The position numbers and the translations under genes were made by a program. From contig NZ_JAMTCK010000013.1 in the NCBI RefSeq assembly GCF_024171785.1, positions 21,260-85,259 of the forward strand: a DNA stretch of 64,000 nt. Direction: 5' to 3'. This stretch comes from Goodfellowiella coeruleoviolacea. Its GTDB lineage: Bacteria > Actinomycetota > Actinomycetes > Mycobacteriales > Pseudonocardiaceae. The notes beneath the pieces are model-generated. The model worked only from the letters and a program-made list of their open reading frames with translations. It was not told the origin of the DNA and did not search any database. Of this stretch, positions 7,515-15,506 are shown piece after piece; the stretch's first letter is position 1, and each line of letters opens with the position of its first letter.

Positions 7515-8930
7515 ATGAACGGTTTCCTGCACTGGTTGCAACACGACACCAGTGGCCTACTCACGTTGTCCGCCGCGGGCATCGCACTCCTGCTCATCAT
7601 GATCATGCGGCTGAAGGTGGAGCCGTTCATCGCCCTGCTGGTCGTGGGCCTGCTCGTGGCGGTGGCCGCCGGCCTGCCGGTGGAGCAGATCGTCGGCTCG
7701 GCGCAGAAGAGTTCCGGATCGCTGCTGGAGAACGGTTTCGGCAGCATCCTCGGGCACATCGCCGCGATCATCGGGCTGGGCACGCTGCTCGGCGCCATCC
7801 TGGAGGCCTCCGGCGGCGCCGAGGTGCTGACCCGCTCGCTGCTGCGCGCGTTCGGCGAGCGGCGCGCCCCCCTGGCGATGGGCCTGTCCGGTCTGATCTT
7901 CGGCATCCCGGTGTTCTTCGACATCGGCATCTTCGTGCTGGCGCCGCTGGTGTACGTGGCGGCCAAGCGCGGCGGCCGGTCCATCGTGCTCTACGCGATG
8001 CCGTTGCTGGCCGGGCTGTCCGTGATGCACGCGTTCATGCCGCCGCACCCCGGCCCGGTCACCGTGGCCGGCCTGCTGCACGTGGACCTGGGCTGGATCA
8101 TCATCATGGGCCTGGCCTGCGCCATCCCGGCCTGGTTCGTCGGCGGCGTGCTGTTCTCCTCCTGGATCGGCAAGCGCGTCAACCTGCCGGTGCCCGAGGA
8201 GATGCTGGCCGCGGCGGAGCAGGCACGCGGCGCGGACGCCGCCGAGGACAAGGGCGACGAGCCCTCGCTGGGTCTGGTGTCGACGATCATCGGCATCCCG
8301 CTGGTGCTGATCCTGCTGGGCACGTTCGGCAGCATCCTGCTGCCCAAGGGATCCGCGGTCGCCGGCGTGTGCACCTTCCTCGGCACGCCGGCCGTGGCGC
8401 TGACCATCGCGGTGCTGCTCGCGGTCTGGCTGCTGGGCACCAGGCGTGGCATGACCCGCGCCAAGATCACCGAGCTGACCACGGCGTCGCTGCGCCCGGT
8501 GGGCATGATCCTGCTGGTGGTGGGCGCCGGCGGGTTCTTCGGCGCGGTGCTGTCGGCCACCGGCGTCGGCAAGGCGCTGGCCGGCACCCTGGCCGCGGCC
8601 GGCCTGCCGGTGATCGCACTGTCCTATGTGATCAGTGTGGGACTGCGGGTGGCCCAGGGTTCGGCCACCGTGGCGATCGTGGCCACCGGCGGCATCGTCG
8701 GCCCGCTCGTGGTCGACCAGGGCTACTCCCAGCCCCAACTGGCGCTGATCGCCATGGCCATCGCCGCCGGGTCGATCTTCGCCTCGCACGTCAACGACGG
8801 CGGTTTCTGGATCGTCTCGCGCTACTTCGGCATCCCGGTCAAGGAAACCCTGCAGACGTGGACGGTGCTGGAGAGCATCCTGTCCGTGGTGGGCTTCGCC
8901 ATGGCCGCCCTGCTGAGCGTGTTCGTCTGA
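7515..8930 (+). CDS. GntP-family permease
   Basis: 471 residues, about 12-13 hydrophobic segments. The family signature GLIFGIPVFFDIGIFVLAPLVY is present near residue 135, with HAFMPPHPGPVTVAG and the closing block IFASHVNDGGFWIVSRYFG. GntP permeases are proton symporters for gluconate, and some members (DsdX) carry D-serine. Given the D-amino-acid enzymes upstream, a D-serine or N-acyl-D-amino-acid substrate is as likely as gluconate. It is last in the operon, with a strong terminator 45 nt after its stop. Confidence 0.92.
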   Translation: MNGFLHWLQHDTSGLLTLSAAGIALLLIMIMRLKVEPFIALLVVGLLVAVAAGLPVEQIVGSAQKSSGSLLENGFGSILGHIAAIIGLGTLLGAILEASGGAEVLTRSLLRAFGERRAPLAMGLSGLIFGIPVFFDIGIFVLAPLVYVAAKRGGRSIVLYAMPLLAGLSVMHAFMPPHPGPVTVAGLLHVDLGWIIIMGLACAIPAWFVGGVLFSSWIGKRVNLPVPEEMLAAAEQARGADAAEDKGDEPSLGLVSTIIGIPLVLILLGTFGSILLPKGSAVAGVCTFLGTPAVALTIAVLLAVWLLGTRRGMTRAKITELTTASLRPVGMILLVVGAGGFFGAVLSATGVGKALAGTLAAAGLPVIALSYVISVGLRVAQGSATVAIVATGGIVGPLVVDQGYSQPQLALIAMAIAAGSIFASHVNDGGFWIVSRYFGIPVKETLQTWTVLESILSVVGFAMAALLSVFV

Positions 8931-8974
8931 TCGCCCGTCGTCGAGCCGGTCGAACTCCGGTTCTCGCCGACCTG

Positions 8975-9004
8975 CCGCCCCGGGGTCGTCCAACCCCGGG
9001 GCGG
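8975..9004 (+). terminator. Terminator after the D-amino-acid operon
   Basis: CCGCCCCGGGGT (8975-8986), loop CGTCCA, ACCCCGGGGCGG (8993-9004): a perfect 12-bp GC stem between the plus-strand permease and the minus-strand DUF397 gene, suitable as a bidirectional terminator. Confidence 0.75.
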
Positions 9005-9047
9005 TCGTCTCCCCGGCCTCCCCGGCGTCCCCCGGCCTCCCTCGGCG

Positions 9048-9257
9048 TCACTCGGCCAGGTCGAACCGGCCCGCCCTGACCCCGGACACGAACACCCGCC
9101 ACCGCGCCGATCCCACCAGCAACGCCCCGCCGTGCCGGTTCTTCGAGTCCCGCACGCCCACCAACTCCCGCCCCAGCCGCACCTCGACGCAGTTGTCCCC
9201 GCCGGACCCGCTGCGTGAACTCCTGACCCAGCCGCCGTCCGGCAACGAGCCACCCAT
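9048..9257 (-). CDS. DUF397 protein
   Basis: 69 residues from ATG 9257, chosen because GGAGGTCC sits just upstream. The DUF397 pattern is complete: WVRSSRSGSGGDNCVEVR, VGVRDSKNRHGGALLVGSARWRVFVSGVRAGRFD. In streptomycetes DUF397 proteins are usually encoded beside XRE-type regulators and modulate them. No partner gene is adjacent here, so it is an orphan. Confidence 0.9.
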   Translation of the reverse strand: MGGSLPDGGWVRSSRSGSGGDNCVEVRLGRELVGVRDSKNRHGGALLVGSARWRVFVSGVRAGRFDLAE

Positions 9258-9568
9258 GTTCGGACCTCCTCCGTGCCCCTCCACGATCGGTTCGCGAGAC
9301 GCTCCGACACCGGGTGCGGCTTGCGGCGTCGAAGTGGTGGGTGGACGGTAAACCAGTGGTGCGGACCCCAGCGGCACAGTTCACCGGCGCGGCGCGCAAT
9401 CCCGCGTCCGCTTCGGGCCCACCCGGCACCGCGGTGCCCGCAGGGTGACAGGGCGACGACGGTGCGTCCCGTGCCGCCTCGGCGCGGCCGCCGATCGCTC
9501 CACTCCGGACCACACCGAAACCGGTCGCGGCCCGAGTAGCGGGGAGGCGATCCGGGTACAGGAAGGCC
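9258..9568. other. Gene-free gap between DUF397 and the PfkB gene
   Basis: Divergent 311-bp intergenic region. It must hold promoters for both flanking genes, but I see no convincing -10/-35 pair, palindrome or conserved coding frame. Confidence 0.5.
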
Positions 9569-10507
9569 ATGGACGCCCGTGTCATGGTCTTCGCCCCGTC
9601 CCCGCAACTCACCGTGACCGTTGAGGATCTCGGCGGCGAACCGGACCTGCACCTGCACGCGGGCGGCCAGGGCGTGTGGCAGGCCAGGATGATCGCCTCG
9701 TTCGGGGTGCCGGTGACGCTGTGCGCCGCGCTGGGCGGGGAGACCGGCGAGGTGTTGCGCCACCTGATCACCGGCGGCGGCGTGGACCTGGCGGCCGAGG
9801 AGGTGGTGGCGCGCAACGGCGGCTACGTGCACGACCGGCGCGGCAACCAGGGGCGGGAATCCCTCGCCGAGGTACCCGGCGACCCGCTGTCCCGCCACGA
9901 GTTGGACAGCCTGTACGAGACCACCCTGATCCAGGGGTTGGCGTCCACCGTCACCGTCCTCAGTGGTCCGTCGGACGCCCGCACCGTGCCGGCCGAGTCC
10001 TACCAGCGGCTGGCCGCCGACCTCGGCGGGAACGGCGTCGCGGTGCTGGCCGATCTGGCCGGCGACCGGCTGTCCGCCGCGCTGCGCGGTGGGTTGCGCT
10101 TCCTCAAGGTCAGCCACGAGGAGCTGATCGCCGACGGCCGGGCGACCAGCGGCGAGCCGGACGAGTTGGTGCGGGCCATGGTCGCGCTGCGCGAGCAGGG
10201 CGCGCGGGCCGTGGTGGTGTCCCGCTCGGCCGAGCCAGCCCTGGCCCTGCTCGACGACGACGTGGTGCTGGAGGTGCGCATGCCACCGCTGCACCCGGTG
10301 GAGACGCGGGGCGCCGGCGACTCCATGACCGCCGCGGTGGCCGCGTCCCTGGCCGTGGGCAAGCCCCTGACCGAGGCGGTCCGCCTGGGCGCGGCGGCCG
10401 GAGCGCTGAACGTGACCCGCCGCGGCCTGGCCAGCAGCCGGGCCGACGGGGTGCGGGCCATCGCCGAGCGCGTGGCACTACGCGCCTACCAGCCCGGTGA
10501 CAGGTGA
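9569..10507 (+). CDS. PfkB-family kinase (1-phosphofructokinase-like)
   Basis: 312 residues starting MDARVMVFAPSPQLTVTVEDL. Features: HAGGQGVWQARMIASFGVPVTL (GG-containing substrate motif near 30-52), the internal RFLKVSHEELIADGRA, and the C-terminal catalytic/anion-hole motif VETRGAGDSMTAAVAASLAVG near residue 245. These place it in the ribokinase family near 1-phosphofructokinase/tagatose-6-phosphate kinase; the substrate is not determined. The surE reading frame begins just after its stop, so the two are probably co-transcribed and may act on related phosphate esters. Confidence 0.85.
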   Translation: MDARVMVFAPSPQLTVTVEDLGGEPDLHLHAGGQGVWQARMIASFGVPVTLCAALGGETGEVLRHLITGGGVDLAAEEVVARNGGYVHDRRGNQGRESLAEVPGDPLSRHELDSLYETTLIQGLASTVTVLSGPSDARTVPAESYQRLAADLGGNGVAVLADLAGDRLSAALRGGLRFLKVSHEELIADGRATSGEPDELVRAMVALREQGARAVVVSRSAEPALALLDDDVVLEVRMPPLHPVETRGAGDSMTAAVAASLAVGKPLTEAVRLGAAAGALNVTRRGLASSRADGVRAIAERVALRAYQPGDR

Positions 10508-10527
10508 AACCACTTGGGAGGCAAACC

Positions 10528-11313
10528 ATGGCACGGCGACCGCTCGCACTGGTGACCAACGACGACGGCATCCACTCCCCCGGCCTGGTCACCCTGGCCA
10601 AGGCCGCGCAGCAGGCCGACCTGGACGTGGTGGTGGCCGCGCCGAGCAAGGAGTCCAGTGGCACCAGCGCCGGACTGACCGTGCTGGCCAACGGCGACGC
10701 GCCCATCGTGCACCGGCGCGAGTTGGCCGACCTGCCCGGCGTGCCGTGCTACGCGGTGGGCGCGCACCCCGCGTTCATCACCCTGGCCGCGGCGCACGGC
10801 GCGTTGGACCACGCACCCGACCTGGTGCTGTCCGGCGTCAACCGGGGCGCCAACATCGGCCGCGCCCTGGTCCACTCCGGCACGGTCGGCGCGGCCGTGA
10901 CCGCCGGCACCAACGAGTTGCGCGCCATGGCGGTGTCCCTGGACGTGGGCCACGACAAGGACGTGATCCCGTTGTGGGACAGCGTGTTCCCGGTGCTGCG
11001 GGTGGCCATCCCGCTGCTGCTGGACGCACCCGAGCACAGCGTGTTCAACGTGAACGTGCCCAACCTGCCACCGGACCAGCTCCGCGAACTCCGCCGCGCA
11101 CCGCTGGCCTCCTACGGCGCCGTGCAGAGCCGCGTGGACCGCCCCAGCGAAGGCCAACTCGAAGTCGTCACCACCGTGGTGCAACACGAACTCGAACCGG
11201 GCACGGACGCCGCCCTGCTCGGCGAGGGCCACCCCACCATCACCGCCCTGCGCGCGGTCACCGAGGTCGAAGGCGTCCTCCCCGACCGCACGCCACTACC
11301 GACCGCGCAGTGA
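10528..11313 (+). CDS. surE: 5'/3'-nucleotidase SurE
   Basis: 261 residues from ATG 10528, with GGGAGG 6 nt upstream. SurE is a metal-dependent phosphatase acting on nucleoside monophosphates. All signature blocks are visible: LVTNDDGIHSPGL (metal-binding DD), APSKESSGTSAGLTVL, VLSGVNRGANIGRALVHSGTVGAA (metal Asn), and SVFNVNVPNLP. It is the last well-conserved chromosomal gene before the toxin/immunity array. Its final 200 bp recur at 15933-16132, showing that the array duplicated together with the surE end. Confidence 0.95.
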   Translation: MARRPLALVTNDDGIHSPGLVTLAKAAQQADLDVVVAAPSKESSGTSAGLTVLANGDAPIVHRRELADLPGVPCYAVGAHPAFITLAAAHGALDHAPDLVLSGVNRGANIGRALVHSGTVGAAVTAGTNELRAMAVSLDVGHDKDVIPLWDSVFPVLRVAIPLLLDAPEHSVFNVNVPNLPPDQLRELRRAPLASYGAVQSRVDRPSEGQLEVVTTVVQHELEPGTDAALLGEGHPTITALRAVTEVEGVLPDRTPLPTAQ

Positions 11314-11337
11314 GATCGGGTACCGCCGCGGCCGTGG

Positions 11338-11595
11338 TCATCTGGCGCGCCACCCGTCCAGCCTCACTGCCCGCCCTGTCCCTCCTGGCCACCGCCGTTC
11401 ACCCGTGGGCCAGTCGGGGCGGCTCGCTACCTCCCATTGCTTCTCCGCCGCCCTGAACCTCCGAACCTCCAACACGACCGCCACGAGCGCGCAGACCATG
11501 ACGAGAGAACTCAGGATCGTTATCCACAGCTTGCCGCCGCTCAGCCCAAAATTAGTGATCAACAGCGGTATCTGTATCAGCACCAGGCCAACCAA
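11338..11595 (-). CDS. Small two-segment membrane ORF, possible remnant
   Basis: 85-residue frame opening with TTG: LVLIQIPLLITNFGLSG and LWITILSSLVMVCALVAVVLEVRRF look like two membrane helices, followed by a charged tail. The start overlaps the end of the PH-domain gene by 19 nt and I see no good RBS. It has no counterpart in the second cassette, where a different small membrane ORF (16114-16308) occupies this place. It may be a swapped immunity allele or the severed end of a larger gene. Confidence 0.4.
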   Translation of the reverse strand: MVGLVLIQIPLLITNFGLSGGKLWITILSSLVMVCALVAVVLEVRRFRAAEKQWEVASRPDWPTGERRWPGGTGRAVRLDGWRAR

Positions 11596-11990
11596 CGGAA
11601 AATCCGCACTCCGGGCGCAACTCTCATCCCACTAACCCTTCCATCAAGCTGCTCACCAGGAGACTCCACCTTGCCCTGGACGAGTTTGATGACCACGTAG
11701 TTACCGAAAATGTGAATGTCCCGGACGTCCGACCACTCGACACGCCGCGTCTTCCCGTCACCGACGACATCGAGCCCGCTGTGCTCCCAGGTGATCTTCG
11801 GCCGCAACTGAAACCGGCGATAGCCCGCCACGAAAAACAGCGAGAAGAACATGGTCACGAGCAGCTCGGAAAGATCAGGGGGGTTGACCCAGAAAGGAAT
11901 CGCCGAACTGACCACAACCATGACCGCGGCCATACCCCACGTGCCAGCGGTGTTGCTGCGCCTGACCTGATTGACCACCAACACCCCCAC
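11577..11990 (-). CDS. PH-like membrane protein, cassette copy A (altered C-terminus)
   Basis: 137 residues: two hydrophobic segments (TWGMAAVMVVVSSAIPFWV; LSELLVTMFFSLFFVAGY) then a bacterial PH-like beta domain (RPKITWEHSGLDVVGDGKTRRVEWSDVRDIHI). It is nearly identical to copy B (16373-16924) up to about residue 110. There, copy A switches to an unrelated tail after KLVQGKVES while copy B continues with a longer helix and a final membrane segment. So copy A is a truncated or recombined version. Role unknown; the toxin-locus position suggests immunity or membrane association. Confidence 0.6.
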   Translation of the reverse strand: MGVLVVNQVRRSNTAGTWGMAAVMVVVSSAIPFWVNPPDLSELLVTMFFSLFFVAGYRRFQLRPKITWEHSGLDVVGDGKTRRVEWSDVRDIHIFGNYVVIKLVQGKVESPGEQLDGRVSGMRVAPGVRIFRWLAWC

Positions 11991-12053
11991 TGCTGGCTTA
12001 GACCCTTTCGCCGCTCAATCGCATCCACTAACTGTGGCGTTACCGGCCCCCGG

Positions 12054-12245
12054 CTACCGTTGACCGCTTGTCTTCCTGTTCTTCTTGATTTCGACCACCA
12101 CGCCAGCCACGAACAACAATGAGCTGACAACGAACATGATGACCAGCCAGAACATCGGTTCGCCACGAGCCAGGACCAGAGTAACCCCCATCGAGACCAT
12201 CGACATAGCTGACGAAACGATCAGAAACCACGACGCAGCCTTCAA
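12054..12245 (-). CDS. 63-residue two-helix membrane protein, cassette copy A
   Basis: Starts on TTG 12245, three bases after GGGAGGG; the longer frame from 12284 lacks an RBS. It reads two membrane helices (ASWFLIVSSAMSMVSMGVTLV; FWLVIMFVVSSLLFVAGVVVEI) and a basic tail KKNRKTSGQR. The matching gene in copy B (16990-17178) has lost one base and is frameshifted, so for this gene copy A is the intact one. Function unknown. Confidence 0.6.
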   Translation of the reverse strand: MKAASWFLIVSSAMSMVSMGVTLVLARGEPMFWLVIMFVVSSLLFVAGVVVEIKKNRKTSGQR

Positions 12246-12304
12246 TTTCCCTCCCCTGACCCTCGTTCGCTCGACGCACCTCAACTACACCATGTCACGG
12301 CACA

Positions 12305-12540
12305 TCAATCGCAAGAAACACCCTCCCGGTTGAAACGAAACTCAAGGAAGAAATCAGGCTCTCGCTCTGCCCCGCGAGGAACGGTTCCATCAGCTCCGCA
12401 AGTGAATGAAACTTCGAGCACCACTCCAGGTTCACCTGCGTTTTCGAAGCAGAGACGAGATGCAAACGCACAGATCCACATGCCGCCATAGCTCCCGCGA
12501 CCACGACTGCGAGCACCATCGGCGATATCTTGTAACGCAA
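12305..12540 (-). pseudogene. Broken lipoprotein gene, cassette copy A
   Basis: The signal peptide and lipobox (VLAVVVAGAMAACGS) and the last ~45 codons (GEPGVVLEVSFT..., ending FNREGVSCD) match the intact copy B gene at 17238-17777. Here roughly 300 bp of the middle are missing and the two ends are in different frames. The ATG start of copy B is replaced by TTG. Clearly decaying. Confidence 0.85.
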
Positions 12541-12594
12541 GCCAGAACCTCCACTCGTCGAGACGACAAGGCACAGGCACTCGCCTACTGGCCC

Positions 12595-13125
12595 GACTCA
12601 GCATTCTGCCTCCTCCCGACTCGTACCAGCCTCACCAACATCGCGACAACGAACACGCCCATTCCGACCCATTGCAGTCAGATACTCACGTCAGAAAAAC
12701 TGCCCAACCATACGAGCACCAGGCCAAGGCTTGCCGACAACCGGACGTACCACTTCTCTCTCCAGAGAAACAGGAGAAAAGTAAGAAATTCGATCAGCCC
12801 CAGGAACCGTACGGCTTCCCACCACATCGCGGTCCAGCCCCCCCTACTCGAACTTCACAAGCGCCGATCCACACCACGACGATTCGGCGCAGCAGCCAGC
12901 GATCAACCTTGTCGCCTGCAGCTCACTTCTCCCGATCCGCGCCATCGAGCCGCAACACCATCGCGGCATGGTGATACCTCCCCCATCAACAATGGCAACA
13001 ACGATGGCCCGAAGTGACCCAGGTGGGTAATCGTAAAGCGACGAGCACACAAGCAGAAAATCCAAGAAGACCAACACGCTCAGCACAGTGACCCCGGGGA
13101 ACAAGCCAACTCCCTGCACAGCCAC
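12595..13125 (-). pseudogene. Disrupted membrane gene with ~250-bp insertion, cassette copy A
   Basis: Counterpart of the intact 17823-18089 gene. The N-terminal part (VLVFLDFLLVC...DYPPGSL) is at 13050-13125 and the C-terminal part at 12595-12750. They are separated by about 250 bp absent from copy B (about 12747-12995), and a TGG-to-TGA change stops the C-terminal part at 12680. Within the insertion an ATG at 12827 opens a 49-codon frame, MWWEAVRFLGLIEFLTFLLFL then into the shared VRLSASLGLVLVWLGS, ending at that TGA. This looks like an alternative N-terminus from another paralogue recombined onto the shared C-terminal region. Confidence 0.7.
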
Positions 13126-13130
13126 AAGAT

Positions 13131-13388
13131 TCAGTCGGAGTCTTCTTGATCACTTTCTCTATCAGTCCGATCCAGCTCACATCGCCAACGCCTGTCCCAG
13201 TACGACGCAACGCCAAAACACAGGGAATGCAGGACTAGAGTAAGCACGACGAGCACCGGAAGCGGAAGGAGACGGTACACAAAAACAGGAAAGTACCCCA
13301 GGTAAAGGACGGCTAACGCGAAATATGTCAGCTTCTCAGCCCTGCTTCTCCGACGCCAGAAGACATATCTCCACCCAAGCAACGCCAC
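13131..13388 (-). CDS. Small membrane protein, cassette copy A
   Basis: 85 residues, ~80% alike by eye to the 104-residue product at 18116-18430: YVFWRRRSRAEKLTYFALAVLYLGYFPVFVYRLLPLPVLVVLTLVLHSLCF carries two membrane helices, then an acidic tail ending SDQEDSD. The first ~20 residues of copy B are replaced by a short unrelated start. Homology between the cassettes ends here (near 13368/18352). Confidence 0.6.
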   Translation of the reverse strand: MALLGWRYVFWRRRSRAEKLTYFALAVLYLGYFPVFVYRLLPLPVLVVLTLVLHSLCFGVASYWDRRWRCELDRTDRESDQEDSD

Positions 13389-13568
13389 ACTCCCAATCGA
13401 ACTGTCAATTCAATCAGCAAGCTCATGTTTTCCAAAACTGCCAACCCCAACAAGTTCCCACATCGATCGGTCTATAGAATCGTAGCTGATGTAGCAACAG
13501 TCGTAGCAACTGACCGGACCGACACGACCGAGTCCGCCCGCGAGAGGGGGTCCTGGAGGGGCGTTACG

Positions 13569-13608
13569 GACGTTGGCTCCTCCGGCCGTAATCGAAGGCG
13601 CCAACGTC
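13569..13608. promoter_or_regulatory. Hairpin between cassette A and the orphan toxin module
   Basis: GACGTTGGC (13569-13577) and GCCAACGTC (13600-13608) form a 9-bp stem with a 22-nt loop, about 100 nt beyond the stop of the 135-residue gene at 13706. Possible terminator of the orphan toxin/immunity transcript. Confidence 0.4.
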
Positions 13609-13705
13609 ACGTTTCATATAATCCTTGAATAATAATCAGGACTCAACCCAAAAGAACTCAGACACCAGAGCAGAGTGGCTCCATTACGCATCAAGATGCT
13701 ACCCG

Positions 13706-14113
13706 TTATATCTTTGGTGGCTGAACATCCTCGTACTCGGCCAGCATCTCCTGTATCACCCGTCGCCGCTTAGGCGACTCCTCCGAAAGCACTACCAGCT
13801 TTCGCCCATCCGCTACATTTTCCCAGAGGGAGGCCGCCAATATCAACGCTTCTGGATATTTCCCCTTCGCGAGACGGTGAGATTCCAGAGCGGTAACAAC
13901 CTGCGACATGGCTTCTTGGGTAAGCTTAGCGTTCCAAGTCCATCCCACATGGCACTCGTCAATCGCGACCAGAGCGCCGGAATCTCTCCACCTCCTCACT
14001 TCATCAGGCTCAAGCCATGCCTTTATCTCTCTCCAGCTTCCCCCATCAGGACCTACTAGGTTTCCCGTCTCTTGGTCGTAGCGCGGCAATGAGGATTCGG
14101 AGTCACTTTTCAT
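13706..14113 (-). CDS. Candidate immunity protein for the orphan Rhs tip
   Basis: 135 residues, soluble and acidic overall, starting MKSDSESSLPRYDQETGNLVG. It has a WREIKAWLEPDEVRRWRDSG segment and a helical C-terminal half (SQVVTALESHRLAKGKYPEALILAASLWENVADG). I do not recognise the family. It lies 26 nt after the stop of the basic toxin-like ORF at 14140-14538, the usual place and size for a cognate immunity protein neutralising a positively charged tip. Assignment rests on position and charge only. Confidence 0.5.
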   Translation of the reverse strand: MKSDSESSLPRYDQETGNLVGPDGGSWREIKAWLEPDEVRRWRDSGALVAIDECHVGWTWNAKLTQEAMSQVVTALESHRLAKGKYPEALILAASLWENVADGRKLVVLSEESPKRRRVIQEMLAEYEDVQPPKI

Positions 14114-14139
14114 GATTAACCAAATTCATCGTCAAACCG

Positions 14140-14538
14140 TTACCAGTAGTGATGACTAGTAACAATAACATCCCTGGAGCGCCCCCGCCTAGCCTTATTC
14201 ACATCGTTATAGTAATCGCAGCGTACATGGTTTCCCGCCTTACATGGCCCTCTATAGCGCGCACGTCCACCAGCTCTTGCCGCTTCACGCTTTGCTGCCT
14301 TTTCAGCCGCACCCTTACTACCATGCTTAGTTCCAGTATGCCCCTTAGGGGCAGAATAGCTTGAAGCCGCCGCCTTACCCGAACGAATACGTAGCCTGTT
14401 TACTTCATTTACCGGCGACCCGTAATTCTTTGTTGGCGTCGACCTGTATCCTGAGCTCGCGGTGCTCCCAAAGCTAGGTAATGAGACATGGACAGGATGG
14501 TTTATTGCCCATATCGCTCCTGCACCAGCGATCAGCAC
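14140..14538 (-). CDS. Orphan Rhs C-terminal toxin tip
   Basis: 132 residues with own GTG start. Residues 1-20 are the hydrophobic Gly/Ala-rich pre-toxin linker (LIAGAGAIWAINHPVHV). The rest is strongly basic, with KGAAEKAAKREAARAGGRARY and a final CKAGNHVRCDYYND...IVTSHHYW. Cys/His/Tyr/Asp-rich ends such as NHVRCDYYN...HHYW recall C-termini of other actinobacterial YD-repeat toxins, from memory and not checked. Immediately upstream, in another frame, is a conserved Rhs core remnant: one base appears lost near 14533, severing tip from core. So this is a displaced toxin cassette, with a candidate immunity gene downstream. Confidence 0.6.
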   Translation of the reverse strand: MLIAGAGAIWAINHPVHVSLPSFGSTASSGYRSTPTKNYGSPVNEVNRLRIRSGKAAASSYSAPKGHTGTKHGSKGAAEKAAKREAARAGGRARYRGPCKAGNHVRCDYYNDVNKARRGRSRDVIVTSHHYW

Positions 14539-14813
14539 TGCCCGGCCTCAACGAGACCTATTCCTTCAATAATGCATAGATCCCAAAAACACGCCTCGTC
14601 GAGGTCTGTGTTGTTGATGGTGTCACCGTTGACATAGTCGTAGTCGTTGGCGGAGCCGCCTTCGACCGGATCAACAGACAGGAAACGCCCCAGGATTGGG
14701 CTGTAGGGGCGGGAGCCCATCTAGACCAGGGACAACGCACCGGCGTGCTCGTAGGGGCGTTGGCGTTGGCCCAACCAGCCGAAGTCCAATTAGTCGGTCT
14801 GGTTGTCAGACAA
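14532..14813 (-). pseudogene. Displaced Rhs core remnant 1
   Basis: The minus strand reads RPYSPILGRFLSVDPVEGG then SANDYDYVNGD, nearly identical to the main Rhs gene around 19975-20110. The preceding GWLGQ-x-QRPYEHAGALSLV segment is also kept. A CAG codon has become TAG (14723-14721), and homology stops abruptly at 14813 at a breakpoint corresponding to about 20165 in the main gene. Only the ~280-bp end of the core survives, attached to a different tip: the classic footprint of tip replacement by recombination in the hyperconserved core. Confidence 0.85.
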
Positions 14814-14986
14814 CATCCAGCACATAACACAGGGTGTTTACCTGAGATTTGTCTCCAGATTTTTCTTTCTCTCAACTGCCCTAATCGCCCCAAGCCCACA
14901 GCGAAGGACACAGTCACCCAGTATATTAGATATTCCAGCAATCGCAGACGGGATTGCCAACAAGGATAAAAAAGCGAATTAGTACG

Positions 14987-15172
14987 CTATTTGCCACTCT
15001 GATCCCTACTTCTCCATATATCAACAAGACTAGGAATGATCAGCAAGACCAGGGCCATATAAGCTAGATACTGCCATTCTTCTCCAATTGGTAACAGTCG
15101 CACAATAACACCCAGAACGACTCCTACCAGGATGATCACTAGAAGCCGCCAGAGCCACCTTGCACGCTTCAT
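14987..15172 (-). CDS. 61-residue two-helix membrane protein
   Basis: MKRARWLWRLLVIILVGVVL then GVIVRLLPIGEEWQYLAYMALVLLIIPSLVDIW: a basic start, two membrane helices and a short polar tail. It lies just downstream of Rhs core remnant 2, so it could be the leftover immunity protein of a lost tip. Family not recognised. Confidence 0.45.
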   Translation of the reverse strand: MKRARWLWRLLVIILVGVVLGVIVRLLPIGEEWQYLAYMALVLLIIPSLVDIWRSRDQSGK

Positions 15173-15207
15173 AACAGTTCCTTGACTGAGATGGAAGTAT
15201 TTTAGAA

Positions 15208-15264
15208 GCGGCTATCGACAGACAAAGCTGTCGATAGCCGCCGTCAACCCGACGGGGTTGACGG
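15208..15264. repeat. Two abutting perfect hairpins replacing a toxin tip
   Basis: GCGGCTATCGACAG (15208-15221), loop ACAAAG, and its exact complement (15228-15241). This is followed with a one-base overlap by CCGTCAACCC (15241-15250), loop GACG, GGGTTGACGG (15255-15264). They sit exactly where Rhs core remnant 2 ends and its variable tip should begin. They could be a terminator pair, a recombination footprint or a mobile-element end. Confidence 0.65.
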
Positions 15265-15473
15265 ACAGGAGAAGCGCCCCAGCAACGGGCTATAGGGGCA
15301 GGCGCCCATCTCGACCAGAGACAACGCACCCGCGTGCTCATAGGGGCGCTGGTGCTGGCCAGCCCGCCGTAGTCGAACTGGCCAGTCTGATTGTCCGGAA
15401 CCGGATCCGGATCAACCGAACGCCCGCCGTCAACGACTCACCGAACGGACTACAGGCTCACAGTTCGCCCCTC
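15262..15473 (-). pseudogene. Displaced Rhs core remnant 2
   Basis: About 210 bp aligning by eye with 20035-20250 of the main gene (codons for GELR...PFGE, QTGQ-x-DYG, QRPYEHAGAL, RPYSPLLGR), but with small indels that break the frame. It ends at the LSVDP region, where the hairpins at 15208-15264 take over. No toxin tip is left. Confidence 0.75.
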
Positions 15474-15506
15474 GCGACAAGTAGCGATGACACCAATACC
15501 GGCGAC

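Noticed and set aside
11516..11528. A TTATCCACA DnaA box
   Set aside because: A single site inside the damaged membrane ORF near surE; one copy occurs often by chance.
14558..14941. A 127-codon frame overlapping Rhs core remnant 1
   Set aside because: Its product is the core read out of frame (Thr/Ala-rich); the remnant itself is the correct explanation.
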